A stretch of DNA of 5,314 nt from an uncultured Clostridia bacterium (GCA_947166205.1 CAMVDI010000126.1:1-5314); one strand, 5' to 3'. Positions 1 through 5,243 are shown, numbered from the stretch's first letter. Notes: a model not told the origin generated them from the letters alone. Program-made: numbers and translations.

Positions 1-306
1 GTAAATCTCATTCTCAACGCCCCGCCCGTACATCCGCCGCAGCTGGCGCAGGCGGTCCGGCACGCCGTCCCTGGGCGTCCGGCCCCCGGGTTCTCCGACC
101 GGGGGCAGCGGCGTATCCCGATAAATCTTCTCCGGCCCCGTCCCGGCGGCGGGCGCCGCCTGCCCCGTTCCGACGGCGGGCGCCCCCGGTCCCTTGCCGG
201 AGGCCGGCGCCCCTGTCTCCACGCCAAGGAGCGTCAGAATCCTTTTCCAGAAGGACAGCAGGGGCTCTCCCTCCCGCGGCCGATCCTTCAGCTCGTCAAG
301 GCCCAT
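1..306 (-). CDS. Unidentified protein, N-terminal 102 residues (runs off left edge)
   Basis: An open minus-strand frame starts at ATG 306-304 and stays open for 102 codons to the window edge, so the C-terminus is missing. A GGAGG at 317-313 sits six bases before this ATG. Another in-frame ATG at 312 touches the GGAGG directly and is a less likely start. The protein begins MGLDELKDRPREGE, then has a short amphipathic stretch (LLSFWKRILTLLGV, about residues 16-29). A Gly/Ala/Pro-rich low-complexity linker follows (about 30-60), then a Pro-rich part and a basic, helix-like end (RLRQLRRMYGRG, about 85-96). There is no signal peptide, and I recognise no domain. The layout suggests a flexible N-terminal tail leading into a folded domain outside the window. 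The end gives me only a weak impression of the start of a TerB-N-type domain, which is not a call. It lies downstream of the HU-operon terminator and shows no clear promoter of its own. Confidence 0.72.
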   Translation of the reverse strand, partial: MGLDELKDRPREGEPLLSFWKRILTLLGVETGAPASGKGPGAPAVGTGQAAPAAGTGPEKIYRDTPLPPVGEPGGRTPRDGVPDRLRQLRRMYGRGVENEIY

Positions 307-386
307 GGACATCCTCCCTTCCCCGTTCCGCTTCCGGATCCGCGCCCCCGGCGGCGGTCCTGAAACGCTTCCATCCCAAAGAACAG

Positions 387-409
387 CCGGAACCCCCGGA
401 AAGTTCCGG
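387..409. repeat. Short CCGGAA direct and inverted repeats
   Basis: CCGGAA occurs at 387-392 and 396-401, and its inverted copy TTCCGG at 404-409, two bases after the second copy. On the minus strand this lies just past the terminator and about 80 bases before the start of the 1-306 gene, so it could form a small hairpin in that gene's leader. In GC-rich DNA such short repeats may be chance. Confidence 0.4.
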
Positions 410-417
410 AAATCTTC

Positions 418-448
418 AAAAAAAATCCCTTCCCGCAGGGGAAGGGAT
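418..448 (-). terminator. Rho-independent terminator of the HU operon
   Basis: Bases 425-434 pair with 439-448 in a perfect 10-bp stem with a 4-base loop. Read on the minus strand, the stem runs straight into eight T residues (418-425, overlapping the stem base). It begins 29 bases after the stop of the basic protein gene at 478. The plus-strand side has no T-run after the stem, so it works in the minus direction only. Confidence 0.9.
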
Positions 449-477
449 CAAAAACGAATGTTTCAGCGGCCGCGGAA

Positions 478-972
478 TCACCAGAGATCCACGTTTCCGG
501 TCTCTTCGCCGCGGACCCAGTAGGCCTTGTTCTGATCCACGCGGATATACACGGAATCCACATTGCCGACCTTCTCGGCAATCTCTTCGGGGGTGATGCT
601 TCCGCCCATGGGAGACTGGATCACGAAGTTGATCTTCGCGGCCCTGGCCTTCCGGACAGGCTTGCCGGCTTCCTTCTTCGCGGCGTCGGCCACGGCCTTG
701 ATTTCGCCGGCCTTGCGGCTGGCCTTCCCGGCCCGCTTCTTCGCTTCGATCTCAGCGGCGGCCTTGACGTCGGACGCCTTCTCCGCCGTGTTGGCGGCGG
801 CGGCATCCACCTTCTCCTTCACCTTCCGGGAGGAGCTGCGGGCTTTCTTCTTCGTCTCGATCTCGGCAGCGGTCAGGGCGTCCTTCGCCTCCTCCGCGGC
901 TTTCTTCGCCCGGGTGCTGACGGACTTCGCCGCGTCCTTGATTCCCTCGGTCAATGTCTTCTTCGCGGGCAT
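478..972 (-). CDS. Lys/Ala-rich histone H1-like protein with DUF6465-like C-terminal domain
   Basis: A 164-residue protein in two parts. Residues 1-113 are almost entirely Ala, Lys, Glu, Arg and Ser, predicted helical and strongly basic, like bacterial H1-type tails. They contain an internal repeat with a 37-residue period: DALTAAEIETKKKARSSSRK at 31-50 and DVKAAAEIEAKKRAGKASRK at 68-87, 12 of 20 identical. Residues 114-164 change character to a small mixed domain (INFVIQSPMGGSITPEEIAE, then VYIRVDQNKAYWV and GNVDLW). The closing pattern of a YI-V-(D/E)-x-x-x-AY(W/Y)V strand pair followed by G-x-(V/I)-DL matches what I recall of DUF6465 proteins in Clostridia. The ATG at 972-970 overlaps the HU stop codon by one base (TAATG), and an AAGGTGA lies about nine bases upstream inside the HU gene, so translation is probably coupled to HU. 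A nucleic-acid or nucleoid role is inferred from the basic tail and the HU linkage; the family's function is not known to me. The gene ends in the 418-448 terminator. Confidence 0.85.
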   Translation of the reverse strand: MPAKKTLTEGIKDAAKSVSTRAKKAAEEAKDALTAAEIETKKKARSSSRKVKEKVDAAAANTAEKASDVKAAAEIEAKKRAGKASRKAGEIKAVADAAKKEAGKPVRKARAAKINFVIQSPMGGSITPEEIAEKVGNVDSVYIRVDQNKAYWVRGEETGNVDLW

Positions 973-1244
973 TATTTGCTCACCTTCTCTTTCAGCGCTT
1001 TTCCGGCCTTGAAAACAGGCGCCTTGGAGGCGGCGATCTTCACGGTTTCACCGGTCCGGGGATTGCGCCCCTCGCGGGCGGCGCGCTCCTTGACACTGAA
1101 GGAGCCAAAGCCGATCAGCTGGACGGAGTCGCCCTTCGCCAGCGCGTCACCGATCGCTCCGAGCACGGCGTCCACGGCGGTGCCGGCGTCTTTCCTGGTC
1201 AGGCCTGCAGCGGCCACGGCATTGATCAGTTCACCTTTGTTCAT
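972..1244 (-). CDS. hup: DNA-binding protein HU
   Basis: A full-length 90-residue HU/IHF-family protein. HU is a small dimeric nucleoid protein that binds and bends DNA with little sequence preference. The N-terminal helical dimerisation part is at 1-40 ([20 protein letters not shown]). The family signature GFGSF is at 45-49, followed by the DNA-binding beta arm with [11 protein letters not shown] at 60-70. P62 in that arm is the proline that in HU intercalates between base pairs. The C-terminal [14 protein letters not shown] helix is at 75-88. It is HU rather than IHF by its length and uninterrupted arm, and because IHF is largely proteobacterial. An AAAGGA lies eight bases before the ATG at 1244. 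It is the first gene of an operon with the downstream basic protein. Its promoter at 1337-1365 has a perfect -10 box, fitting strong expression. Confidence 0.97.
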   Translation of the reverse strand: MNKGELINAVAAAGLTRKDAGTAVDAVLGAIGDALAKGDSVQLIGFGSFSVKERAAREGRNPRTGETVKIAASKAPVFKAGKALKEKVSK

Positions 1245-1336
1245 AGCAAAAATCCTTTCTGCCCTCAGGGCCTTCGCGAACGCGCCCCAAACCGCCGGCC
1301 TGGGAATCGGTTCTGCGTTTATTTGGAATTGAAATC

Positions 1337-1365
1337 ATTATATCATGCTATCGCGGCGGATGCAA
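1337..1365 (-). promoter_or_regulatory. Extended -10 sigma-A promoter of the HU operon
   Basis: On the minus strand, TATAAT lies at 1342-1337 and is preceded by TGA (1345-1343), giving the extended -10 form TGnTATAAT. A weaker -35, TTGCAT, lies at 1365-1360 with an ideal 17-base spacer. Upstream (about 1368-1391) the strand is A-rich, resembling an UP element. The start of transcription would be near 1330, leaving a leader of about 85 bases before HU. Confidence 0.85.
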
Positions 1366-1392
1366 ACCGATTTGATTTTTTCGGGTTTTATG

Positions 1393-1470
1393 TTCCCGGG
1401 CGGGGCTCCCGCCGGCCCGGAACCTGCCGCGGAACGCGGCCGTCCGCCGTTCGTTCTTCCGTGAACGGAA
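1393..1470 (-). other. Three tandem hairpins without U-tracts downstream of putP
   Basis: Three inverted repeats follow the putP stop. Bases 1457-1462 pair with 1465-1470 (TTCCGT/ACGGAA). Bases 1426-1431 pair with 1435-1440 (GCCGCG/CGCGGC, 3-base loop). The third spans 1393-1422, with a core of GGCGGG 1399-1404 and CCCGCC 1408-1413. None is followed by T residues in the minus direction, so none is a standard intrinsic terminator. They may end putP mRNA weakly, protect its 3' end from exonucleases, or reflect GC-rich composition. Confidence 0.5.
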
Positions 1471-1479
1471 ATCCCCGGG

Positions 1480-2928
1480 TCACTCAATGGCCTTCGCCTT
1501 CTCCAGCATGTCCGCCACCTCCTGCGGGGGCTCCCGGTCCAGCAGCGTACCCACCACGGCGGCGATCAGCCCGGCGAAGAATCCGGGAATGATCTCATAC
1601 AGCCCGAAGGACCCCAGGAAGGCCAGCCACAGCACGTCCGCCAGGGCCCCCGTCACGATGCCCGCCACGGCGCCCTTGAAGGTGAAGCGCTTCCAGAAGA
1701 GGCTCAGCAGGATCGCCGGGCCGAAGGCGGCTCCGAAAATGCCCCAGGCGTTTTCCACCAGACCCATGATGGTTCCGCTGCCGGGATTGGACGCGATCAG
1801 CACGGCGGCCACCGCGATGACCAGCACCACCAGCCGTCCCGCCCAGTACATCTCCCGGTCCGAGGTCTTGTTCTTCCGGATCAGCGGCTTGTAAACATCC
1901 GCCGCGAAGGCGGAGGAAGCGCTGAGCAGCTGGGAATCCGCCGTGGACATGGACGCCGCCAGAATGGCGGAAAGCAGAACGCCGGACAGCAGCGCCGGGA
2001 AAAGCCTGCGGACCATCTGGATGAACACGGTGGAGCTGTCGCTCAGCTCGCCCATGAGCAGATGGCCCACGCAGCCGGCCAGCACGGAGAAGAGGATGAT
2101 CAGCACGTTCCAGGTGATGCCGATCTTTGCGCTCTTCTTCAGATCCCTGTCGCTGCGCACGGACATGAACCGGATGATGATATGGGGCATGCCGAAGTAT
2201 CCCAGGCCCCAGCCCAGTCCGGAAACCACGGTCTTCCAGTCCGGAAACAGGTTCCAGTACCCCTCCGGCAGCTGGTCCATGGTGATGGCGGCCTCCCCCG
2301 CGTTGATCATGCCCAGGGCAAAGATCGGCGCGATCAGCAGCGCTCCGAGCATCAGCAGGCCCTGAAAGAAATCCGTCCAGCAAACGGCGCTGAAGCCGCC
2401 CAGGAAGGTGTAGGACACGATCACCACGGCGGCGATGTACATGGCCAGGGTGGGATCAATTCCGATCACCGTATGGAACAGCGTTCCGCAGGCCTTGACG
2501 CTGGAGGCCGCGTAGATCGTGTAGGCGGCCAGGAAAATCACCGCGCAGACCACCTGCAGCGCCTTGCTGGAGGACTTGAACCGGTTGGTCAGGTACTGGG
2601 GCACGGTGATGGCGTCGTCCGCCGCGATGGACAGCCGCCGCAGCCGGGGCGCCTCAAAAATCCAGCTGAGGGCGTATCCGATGGCCAGGCCGATGGCGAT
2701 CCAGGCCTTTCCGATGCCCGCCGCGTAGATGGAGGCCGGAAGGCCCATCAGCACCCACGCGCTCATGTCGGAGGCCCCGGCGGACAGGGCGGACACCCAC
2801 GGCCCCATCTTCCGCCCGCCCAGGAAGTATTCCTTTTCATCGCTTCCCCGGGTCTTCAGGAAGAAATAGACCCCGATGCCCAGCATAAAAACCAGATACA
2901 CCACAAAAACGATCAGTTCCGTGTTCAT
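1480..2928 (-). CDS. putP: Sodium/proline symporter PutP
   Basis: A 482-residue inner-membrane transporter of the sodium:solute symporter family (TC 2.A.21, LeuT fold, normally 13 membrane segments), which takes up proline with sodium. It matches remembered E. coli PutP (502 residues) closely along its whole length. Shared blocks include ALSAGASDMSAWVLMGLP at 47-64, FLGGFSAVCWTD at 175-186, GWGLGYFGMPHIIIRFM at 239-255, SGVLLSAILAASMST at 315-329, WGIFGAAFGP and YEIIPGF. D54 and S56 occupy the sodium-site positions D55/S57 of E. coli PutP, and S328/T329 match S340/T341 of its second sodium-binding part. About 13 hydrophobic segments can be counted. A short charged tail ends the protein, and nothing looks truncated. 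An AAGGGGGAG eight bases upstream supports the start at 2928. It is a single-gene unit, divergent from the cyclo-ligase gene. Proline specificity rests on similarity; a related solute cannot be excluded. Confidence 0.95.
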   Translation of the reverse strand: MNTELIVFVVYLVFMLGIGVYFFLKTRGSDEKEYFLGGRKMGPWVSALSAGASDMSAWVLMGLPASIYAAGIGKAWIAIGLAIGYALSWIFEAPRLRRLSIAADDAITVPQYLTNRFKSSSKALQVVCAVIFLAAYTIYAASSVKACGTLFHTVIGIDPTLAMYIAAVVIVSYTFLGGFSAVCWTDFFQGLLMLGALLIAPIFALGMINAGEAAITMDQLPEGYWNLFPDWKTVVSGLGWGLGYFGMPHIIIRFMSVRSDRDLKKSAKIGITWNVLIILFSVLAGCVGHLLMGELSDSSTVFIQMVRRLFPALLSGVLLSAILAASMSTADSQLLSASSAFAADVYKPLIRKNKTSDREMYWAGRLVVLVIAVAAVLIASNPGSGTIMGLVENAWGIFGAAFGPAILLSLFWKRFTFKGAVAGIVTGALADVLWLAFLGSFGLYEIIPGFFAGLIAAVVGTLLDREPPQEVADMLEKAKAIE

Positions 2929-2985
2929 CCTTTCGTCTCCCCCTTCGCGGGACGGTCCGGCCTTTCCGGTACCCGTCCCCGTTCC

Positions 2986-3013
2986 ATTATAGGGGACTTC
3001 ATCGCTTTAGCAA
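2986..3013 (-). promoter_or_regulatory. Sigma-A promoter of putP
   Basis: On the minus strand a perfect TATAAT lies at 2991-2986. TTGCTA lies at 3013-3008 with a 16-base spacer, and A/T-rich sequence extends further upstream to about 3045. Transcription would start near 2979, giving a leader of about 50 bases. I see no clear operator palindrome overlapping it. Confidence 0.78.
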
Positions 3014-3062
3014 GCTGAACAACGGTACTTTTGATGTATTTTTGGCCCGCCGCGGAAAGGGA

Positions 3063-3091
3063 TTGATCGGCCTCCGGGAACCGGATATAAT
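3063..3091 (+). promoter_or_regulatory. Sigma-A promoter of the 5-formyl-THF cyclo-ligase gene
   Basis: TTGATC at 3063-3068 and a perfect TATAAT at 3086-3091 are separated by exactly 17 bases. Transcription would start near 3098. It points away from the putP promoter; the two -35 boxes are about 50 bases apart, so one bound protein could affect both. Confidence 0.85.
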
Positions 3092-3097
3092 GCCTGC

Positions 3098-3232
3098 GAA
3101 GGCCCGGGGGGAACCGGCTGTCCTCCGGGCGGGAGAAATGTGCCGGCTCCCGGCGCGGATCAGGGCTTCCGGGCCGGAGGGCGGCGCCCTGCCGGATAAA
3201 ACGGGCGCGGAAAGCGGAGGAGGAAGACGCGT
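3098..3232 (+). other. Long GC-rich 5' leader with a strong hairpin
   Basis: About 135 bases lie between the predicted start of transcription and the ATG. Bases 3174-3182 pair with 3186-3195 in a nine-pair stem with one bulged G (3191) and a 3-base loop, ending about 20 bases before the ribosome binding site. There is no T-run after it, so it is not an intrinsic terminator. The sequence does not resemble the THF riboswitch or another riboswitch I know. No small reading frame with a convincing ribosome binding site was found in it. Confidence 0.4.
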
Positions 3233-3823
3233 ATGCGGGAAGAAATCGGACGCGGCGGGGAAGGAAACCCCGCCCGGGAAACCAAGCAGGAGCTGCGTTC
3301 GCGGTACGTCAGGGCTTCCCTGGCCCAGAGCCCGGAGGAGCGGGAAGCGGCCTCCGGGCGGATTGCCGGGCGGATCGCCCGCCTGCCCGCTTATCAGGCC
3401 GCCTCCACCGTGCTGGTCTACAGCCCCCTGGCCTACGAGGTGGATCTGAAACCCCTGCTGGAGGATCCCGCCTCCGCCGGAAAGCGCTTCGCCTATCCCT
3501 GCTGCCTGAGCGGAACGGAGATGGCCGCCTACATCCCGGGCCCGTGGAAAACCGGGATCCACGGAATTCACGAGCCGGTTCCGGAGGCCTCGGAGGAGGT
3601 TCCCCCGGAGGACATCGATTTTGTGGTCTGCCCCGGCATCGCTTTTGACGGGGCCCGGACCCGGCTCGGCACGGGCCGCGCCTATTACGACCGGTATCTG
3701 CCCCGGTGCCGGAACGCCTGCGTCGTCCAGGCCGCCTTTGAGGCCCAGCACGCGGAGGTCCTGCCCGCGGAGCCCCACGACCGCCGGATGGACCGGGTGA
3801 TCACGGAAAAAGCCGTGTACTGA
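3233..3823 (+). CDS. 5-formyltetrahydrofolate cyclo-ligase (MTHFS)
   Basis: A 196-residue cytoplasmic enzyme (EC 6.3.3.2) that uses ATP to convert 5-formyl-THF to 5,10-methenyl-THF, returning this storage folate to one-carbon metabolism. Family landmarks are in order: KQELRSRY at 18-25 (substrate/phosphate-contacting N-terminal helix), VLVYSPLAYEVDL at 60-72, KRFAYPCC at 84-91, GIHEP at 111-115, and DFVVCPGIAFD at 129-139. The ATP loop RLGTGRAYYDRYL is at 144-156, followed by PAEPHDRRMDRVITE at 178-192. In the ATP loop the usual third glycine (G-x-G-x-G-Y/F-Y-D) is A150, an uncommon but mild change. The first 17 residues are a Gly/Glu-rich extension compared with typical family starts. The start is fixed by GGAGGAGG at 3216-3223 and by an in-frame stop at 3197-3199 with no other ATG between. 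It is a lone gene on its own promoter, and no clear terminator follows it. The symbols fau, ygfA and yqgN are used in other species; I assign none. Confidence 0.94.
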   Translation: MREEIGRGGEGNPARETKQELRSRYVRASLAQSPEEREAASGRIAGRIARLPAYQAASTVLVYSPLAYEVDLKPLLEDPASAGKRFAYPCCLSGTEMAAYIPGPWKTGIHGIHEPVPEASEEVPPEDIDFVVCPGIAFDGARTRLGTGRAYYDRYLPRCRNACVVQAAFEAQHAEVLPAEPHDRRMDRVITEKAVY

Positions 3824-3844
3824 CGCTCTTCCCGGCTTTCGGAA

Positions 3845-3862
3845 GAAAAAAGTGAAAAAAGT
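3845..3862 (+). repeat. Tandem 9-bp A-tract repeat upstream of the exported-protein operon
   Basis: GAAAAAAGT is repeated exactly twice in tandem (3845-3853 and 3854-3862). Further A/T tracts follow at 3868-3872 (T5) and 3877-3883 (A7), spaced about 9-12 bases centre to centre. Such phasing tends to bend DNA and can act like an UP element. The stretch stands out as AT-rich in otherwise GC-rich DNA. Confidence 0.6.
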
Positions 3863-3883
3863 ATGGATTTTTGGTTAAAAAAA

Positions 3884-3892
3884 TGTTATGCT
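3884..3892 (+). promoter_or_regulatory. Candidate extended -10 promoter of the exported-protein operon
   Basis: TGTTATGCT has the extended -10 form TGnTATnnT. No good -35 lies 17 bases upstream, but A-tracts do. An alternative is TTGGTT at 3871-3876 with TCTAAA at 3895-3900 (18-base spacer). Either choice gives a start just before or within a leader of about 50 bases. Confidence 0.5.
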
Positions 3893-3900
3893 TCTCTAAA

Positions 3901-3925
3901 GCGGCCTGTCTGAGGTGTCGGCCGC
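3901..3925 (+). other. Hairpin in the leader of the SH3b gene
   Basis: GCGGCC at 3901-3906 pairs perfectly with GGCCGC at 3920-3925 around a 13-base loop, 15 bases before the AAAGGAGGAG ribosome binding site. It lacks a T-run and so is unlikely to be a terminator for the upstream gene. It may be a 5' stabilising structure. Confidence 0.45.
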
Positions 3926-3954
3926 CAGCTAAGACCGAAAAGGAGGAGCCTCTG

Positions 3955-4542
3955 ATGAGCAAAAAAGTCCTGTCCCTGTTGATCGTCCTGGTGCTGGCCG
4001 CGGCGATGATGACATCCACTGCCTTCGCCGTGACCGAAAGATACTCCCACTGCGGCAACGGCAAGCCCCTGAACGTCCGCAGCGGCCCCGGAAAGGAATA
4101 TCCCGTCGTCGGCAGCTACGCGTACGGCGAGGTTGTCCCGGTGGATCATGATCTGGGCAACGGCTGGTCCGAAGTCGTCTGGGGAAGCGTTCCCGCCTAT
4201 GTGATGACCTCTCTTCTGTCCAAGACCTATCCCGGCCCCTATGTCAAGCCCTCCGGCAACGGCGGGAACAGCAGCCAGAGCTCCGCTTCCGGGGCGGGCA
4301 GCCTGAACACGGTGTTCAAGAAGGCCCGGTTTGTGACCCCCTATACGGTCACCGTGCACGGCAGCCGCGGAACCGGTTCCGTCAACGTCCGCTGGGCTCC
4401 CAGCACGGACTGCTCCGTGATCCAGGCCTATGCCTACGGCTACACCCTGCAGGTGATCGCCGAGCTGGGTGACTGGAGCCAGGTGACCGATCCGGTGACC
4501 GGAGTCACGGGCTTCGCCATGAGCAAGTTCCTGTACAGATAA
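3955..4542 (+). CDS. Secreted protein with two SH3b domains
   Basis: A 195-residue exported protein. Residues 1-25 form a Sec signal peptide: basic MSKK, a hydrophobic core to about residue 19, and a TSTAFA cleavage site before V26. Two bacterial SH3 (SH3b) domains follow. The first, about 30-90, contains PLNVRSGPGKEYPVVGSYAYG and then GNGWSEVVWG and AYVMTSLL. The second, about 132-195, contains SVNVRWAPSTDCSVIQAYAYG, then LGDWSQV and GFAMSKFL. A Gly/Ser/Asn-rich linker (93-118) joins them. SH3b domains commonly bind cell-wall peptides, so an extracellular wall-associated role is inferred. There is no catalytic domain, lipobox or LPXTG anchor. The only cysteines after the signal peptide, C33 and C153, fall one in each domain and might pair. 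The start at 3955 is set by AAAGGAGGAG ending seven bases upstream and by the signal peptide; an earlier in-frame ATG at 3871 would place a poor sequence before the signal. It leads an operon with the next gene. Confidence 0.9.
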   Translation: MSKKVLSLLIVLVLAAAMMTSTAFAVTERYSHCGNGKPLNVRSGPGKEYPVVGSYAYGEVVPVDHDLGNGWSEVVWGSVPAYVMTSLLSKTYPGPYVKPSGNGGNSSQSSASGAGSLNTVFKKARFVTPYTVTVHGSRGTGSVNVRWAPSTDCSVIQAYAYGYTLQVIAELGDWSQVTDPVTGVTGFAMSKFLYR

Positions 4543-4575
4543 GATATCTGAAAGAACATGATGGAGGGCAACGCA

Positions 4576-5136
4576 ATGAAAAAAATCATCGCTTTGGTAC
4601 TGTGCGTCGTGATGCTGCTGACCTGCGCCGCCGCGCTGGCGGAGACCGCCCCGGCGGAGAAGGAATCCATGGGCGTCCTGCGGGTCAACAAGGCCTTTGA
4701 TATCCGCTACAAGGCGCTGGACAACGGTTACAAAATCAACATCTATCAGCAGAACGATATGGCCATCATCGCCAATATCTCCACCCCCGACAAGACCCTG
4801 CCCGGCATCGGCCTGATCATCATCTTCGATGATTCCTGGGCGGACACGGAGCGGCTGAACGACATCTCCCAGGAAGATATGGACGCCGTCAAGGCCTCCT
4901 TCTATGAGGAATATGAGACCCTCGAGTTCGAGACCCGGGAAACCTCCCAGGGCACCGAGCTGCTGATCGTGAAGGTTCCCTCCGGTCAGGACGCCTATGT
5001 CTACACCATCTACAAGGGACATGAAATCGAGCTGCACCTGACCCCCGGCGAGGAGCAGGAAGCCCTGACCGACGCGGATATTGACCGGGTCGCGGACTTC
5101 CTGGGCGAAATGGAATTCGTCCCGGTGGAGGAATAA
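4576..5136 (+). CDS. Secreted acidic protein of unknown function
   Basis: A 186-residue protein that I do not recognise. Residues 1-22 are a signal peptide (MKKIIALV, hydrophobic core, then AALA before E23). C17 follows LLT, which is a poor lipobox, so signal peptidase I cleavage is more likely. The mature part of about 164 residues is rich in Asp and Glu and contains no cysteine. It alternates strand-like stretches (GYKINIYQQNDMAIIANIS, LPGIGLIIIFDD, GTELLIVKVPS, YVYTIYKGHEIELHLT) with helices (QEDMDAVKASFYEEYETLEF and a final TDADIDRVADFLGEMEF). This alpha/beta layout faintly recalls PsbP/Mog1-like folds, but that is only an impression. The ATG at 4576 is preferred over in-frame ATGs at 4558 and 4561 because GGAGGG at 4563-4568 lies seven bases before it and the signal peptide starts there. 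It follows the SH3b gene by 33 bases with no terminator between, so the two are probably co-transcribed and exported to the same place. Confidence 0.85.
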   Translation: MKKIIALVLCVVMLLTCAAALAETAPAEKESMGVLRVNKAFDIRYKALDNGYKINIYQQNDMAIIANISTPDKTLPGIGLIIIFDDSWADTERLNDISQEDMDAVKASFYEEYETLEFETRETSQGTELLIVKVPSGQDAYVYTIYKGHEIELHLTPGEEQEALTDADIDRVADFLGEMEFVPVEE

Positions 5137-5158
5137 GCCCTTTTCCCGGACCTGCATC

Positions 5159-5196
5159 AAAAGTGCCGCGCGGCGGAAAGCCGCGCGGCACTTTTT
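5159..5196 (+). terminator. Strong bidirectional Rho-independent terminator
   Basis: Bases 5159-5174 pair with 5180-5195 in a perfect 16-bp stem (12 GC-rich pairs plus four A-T pairs) around the loop GGAAA. T residues run from 5192 to 5196 on the plus strand. The four A residues at 5159-5162 give a short U-run on the minus strand. It ends the plus-strand operon 23 bases after its last stop and can also end the convergent gene at the right edge. Confidence 0.95.
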
Positions 5197-5209
5197 GTTT
5201 GCGGAAGAT

Positions 5210-5225
5210 CCCGGCGCCCGCCGGG
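5210..5225 (-). other. GC-rich hairpin after the right-edge gene
   Basis: CCCGGC at 5210-5215 pairs with GCCGGG at 5220-5225 around a 4-base loop. It lies 18 bases beyond the stop of the convergent minus-strand gene. No T-run follows at once, so it would add to, not replace, the terminator at 5159-5196. Confidence 0.4.
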
Positions 5226-5243
5226 TCCCCGTCCCTGCTCCCG

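Noticed and set aside
954..1592. Plus-strand open frame of 212 codons across HU and its promoter
   Set aside because: It spans the HU gene, its promoter and the putP stop in antisense, with low-complexity content and no ribosome binding site.
2062..3018. Plus-strand open frame of 318 codons opposite putP
   Set aside because: The composition is His/Gly/Gln-rich without domains, and it is antisense to a full-length, well-conserved transporter.
3098..3232. THF riboswitch, or a 6S RNA as found upstream of this enzyme's gene in E. coli
   Set aside because: I could not match the conserved core of either. Only a generic GC hairpin is visible.
2999..3778. Minus-strand open frame opposite the cyclo-ligase gene
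   Set aside because: It is antisense to a recognised enzyme and crosses both divergent promoters.
3828..3845. Terminator for the cyclo-ligase gene
   Set aside because: The stem CTTCC/GGAAG is only five pairs with an 8-base loop and is followed by A residues, not T residues, on the plus strand.
3871..3954. Earlier start (ATG 3871) for the SH3b protein
   Set aside because: It overlaps the promoter, has no ribosome binding site and would bury the signal peptide 28 residues in.
4606..4629. Lipoprotein signal in the acidic secreted protein
   Set aside because: The residue before C17 is Thr (LLTC), which fits a lipobox poorly, while AALA before E23 is a good signal peptidase I site.
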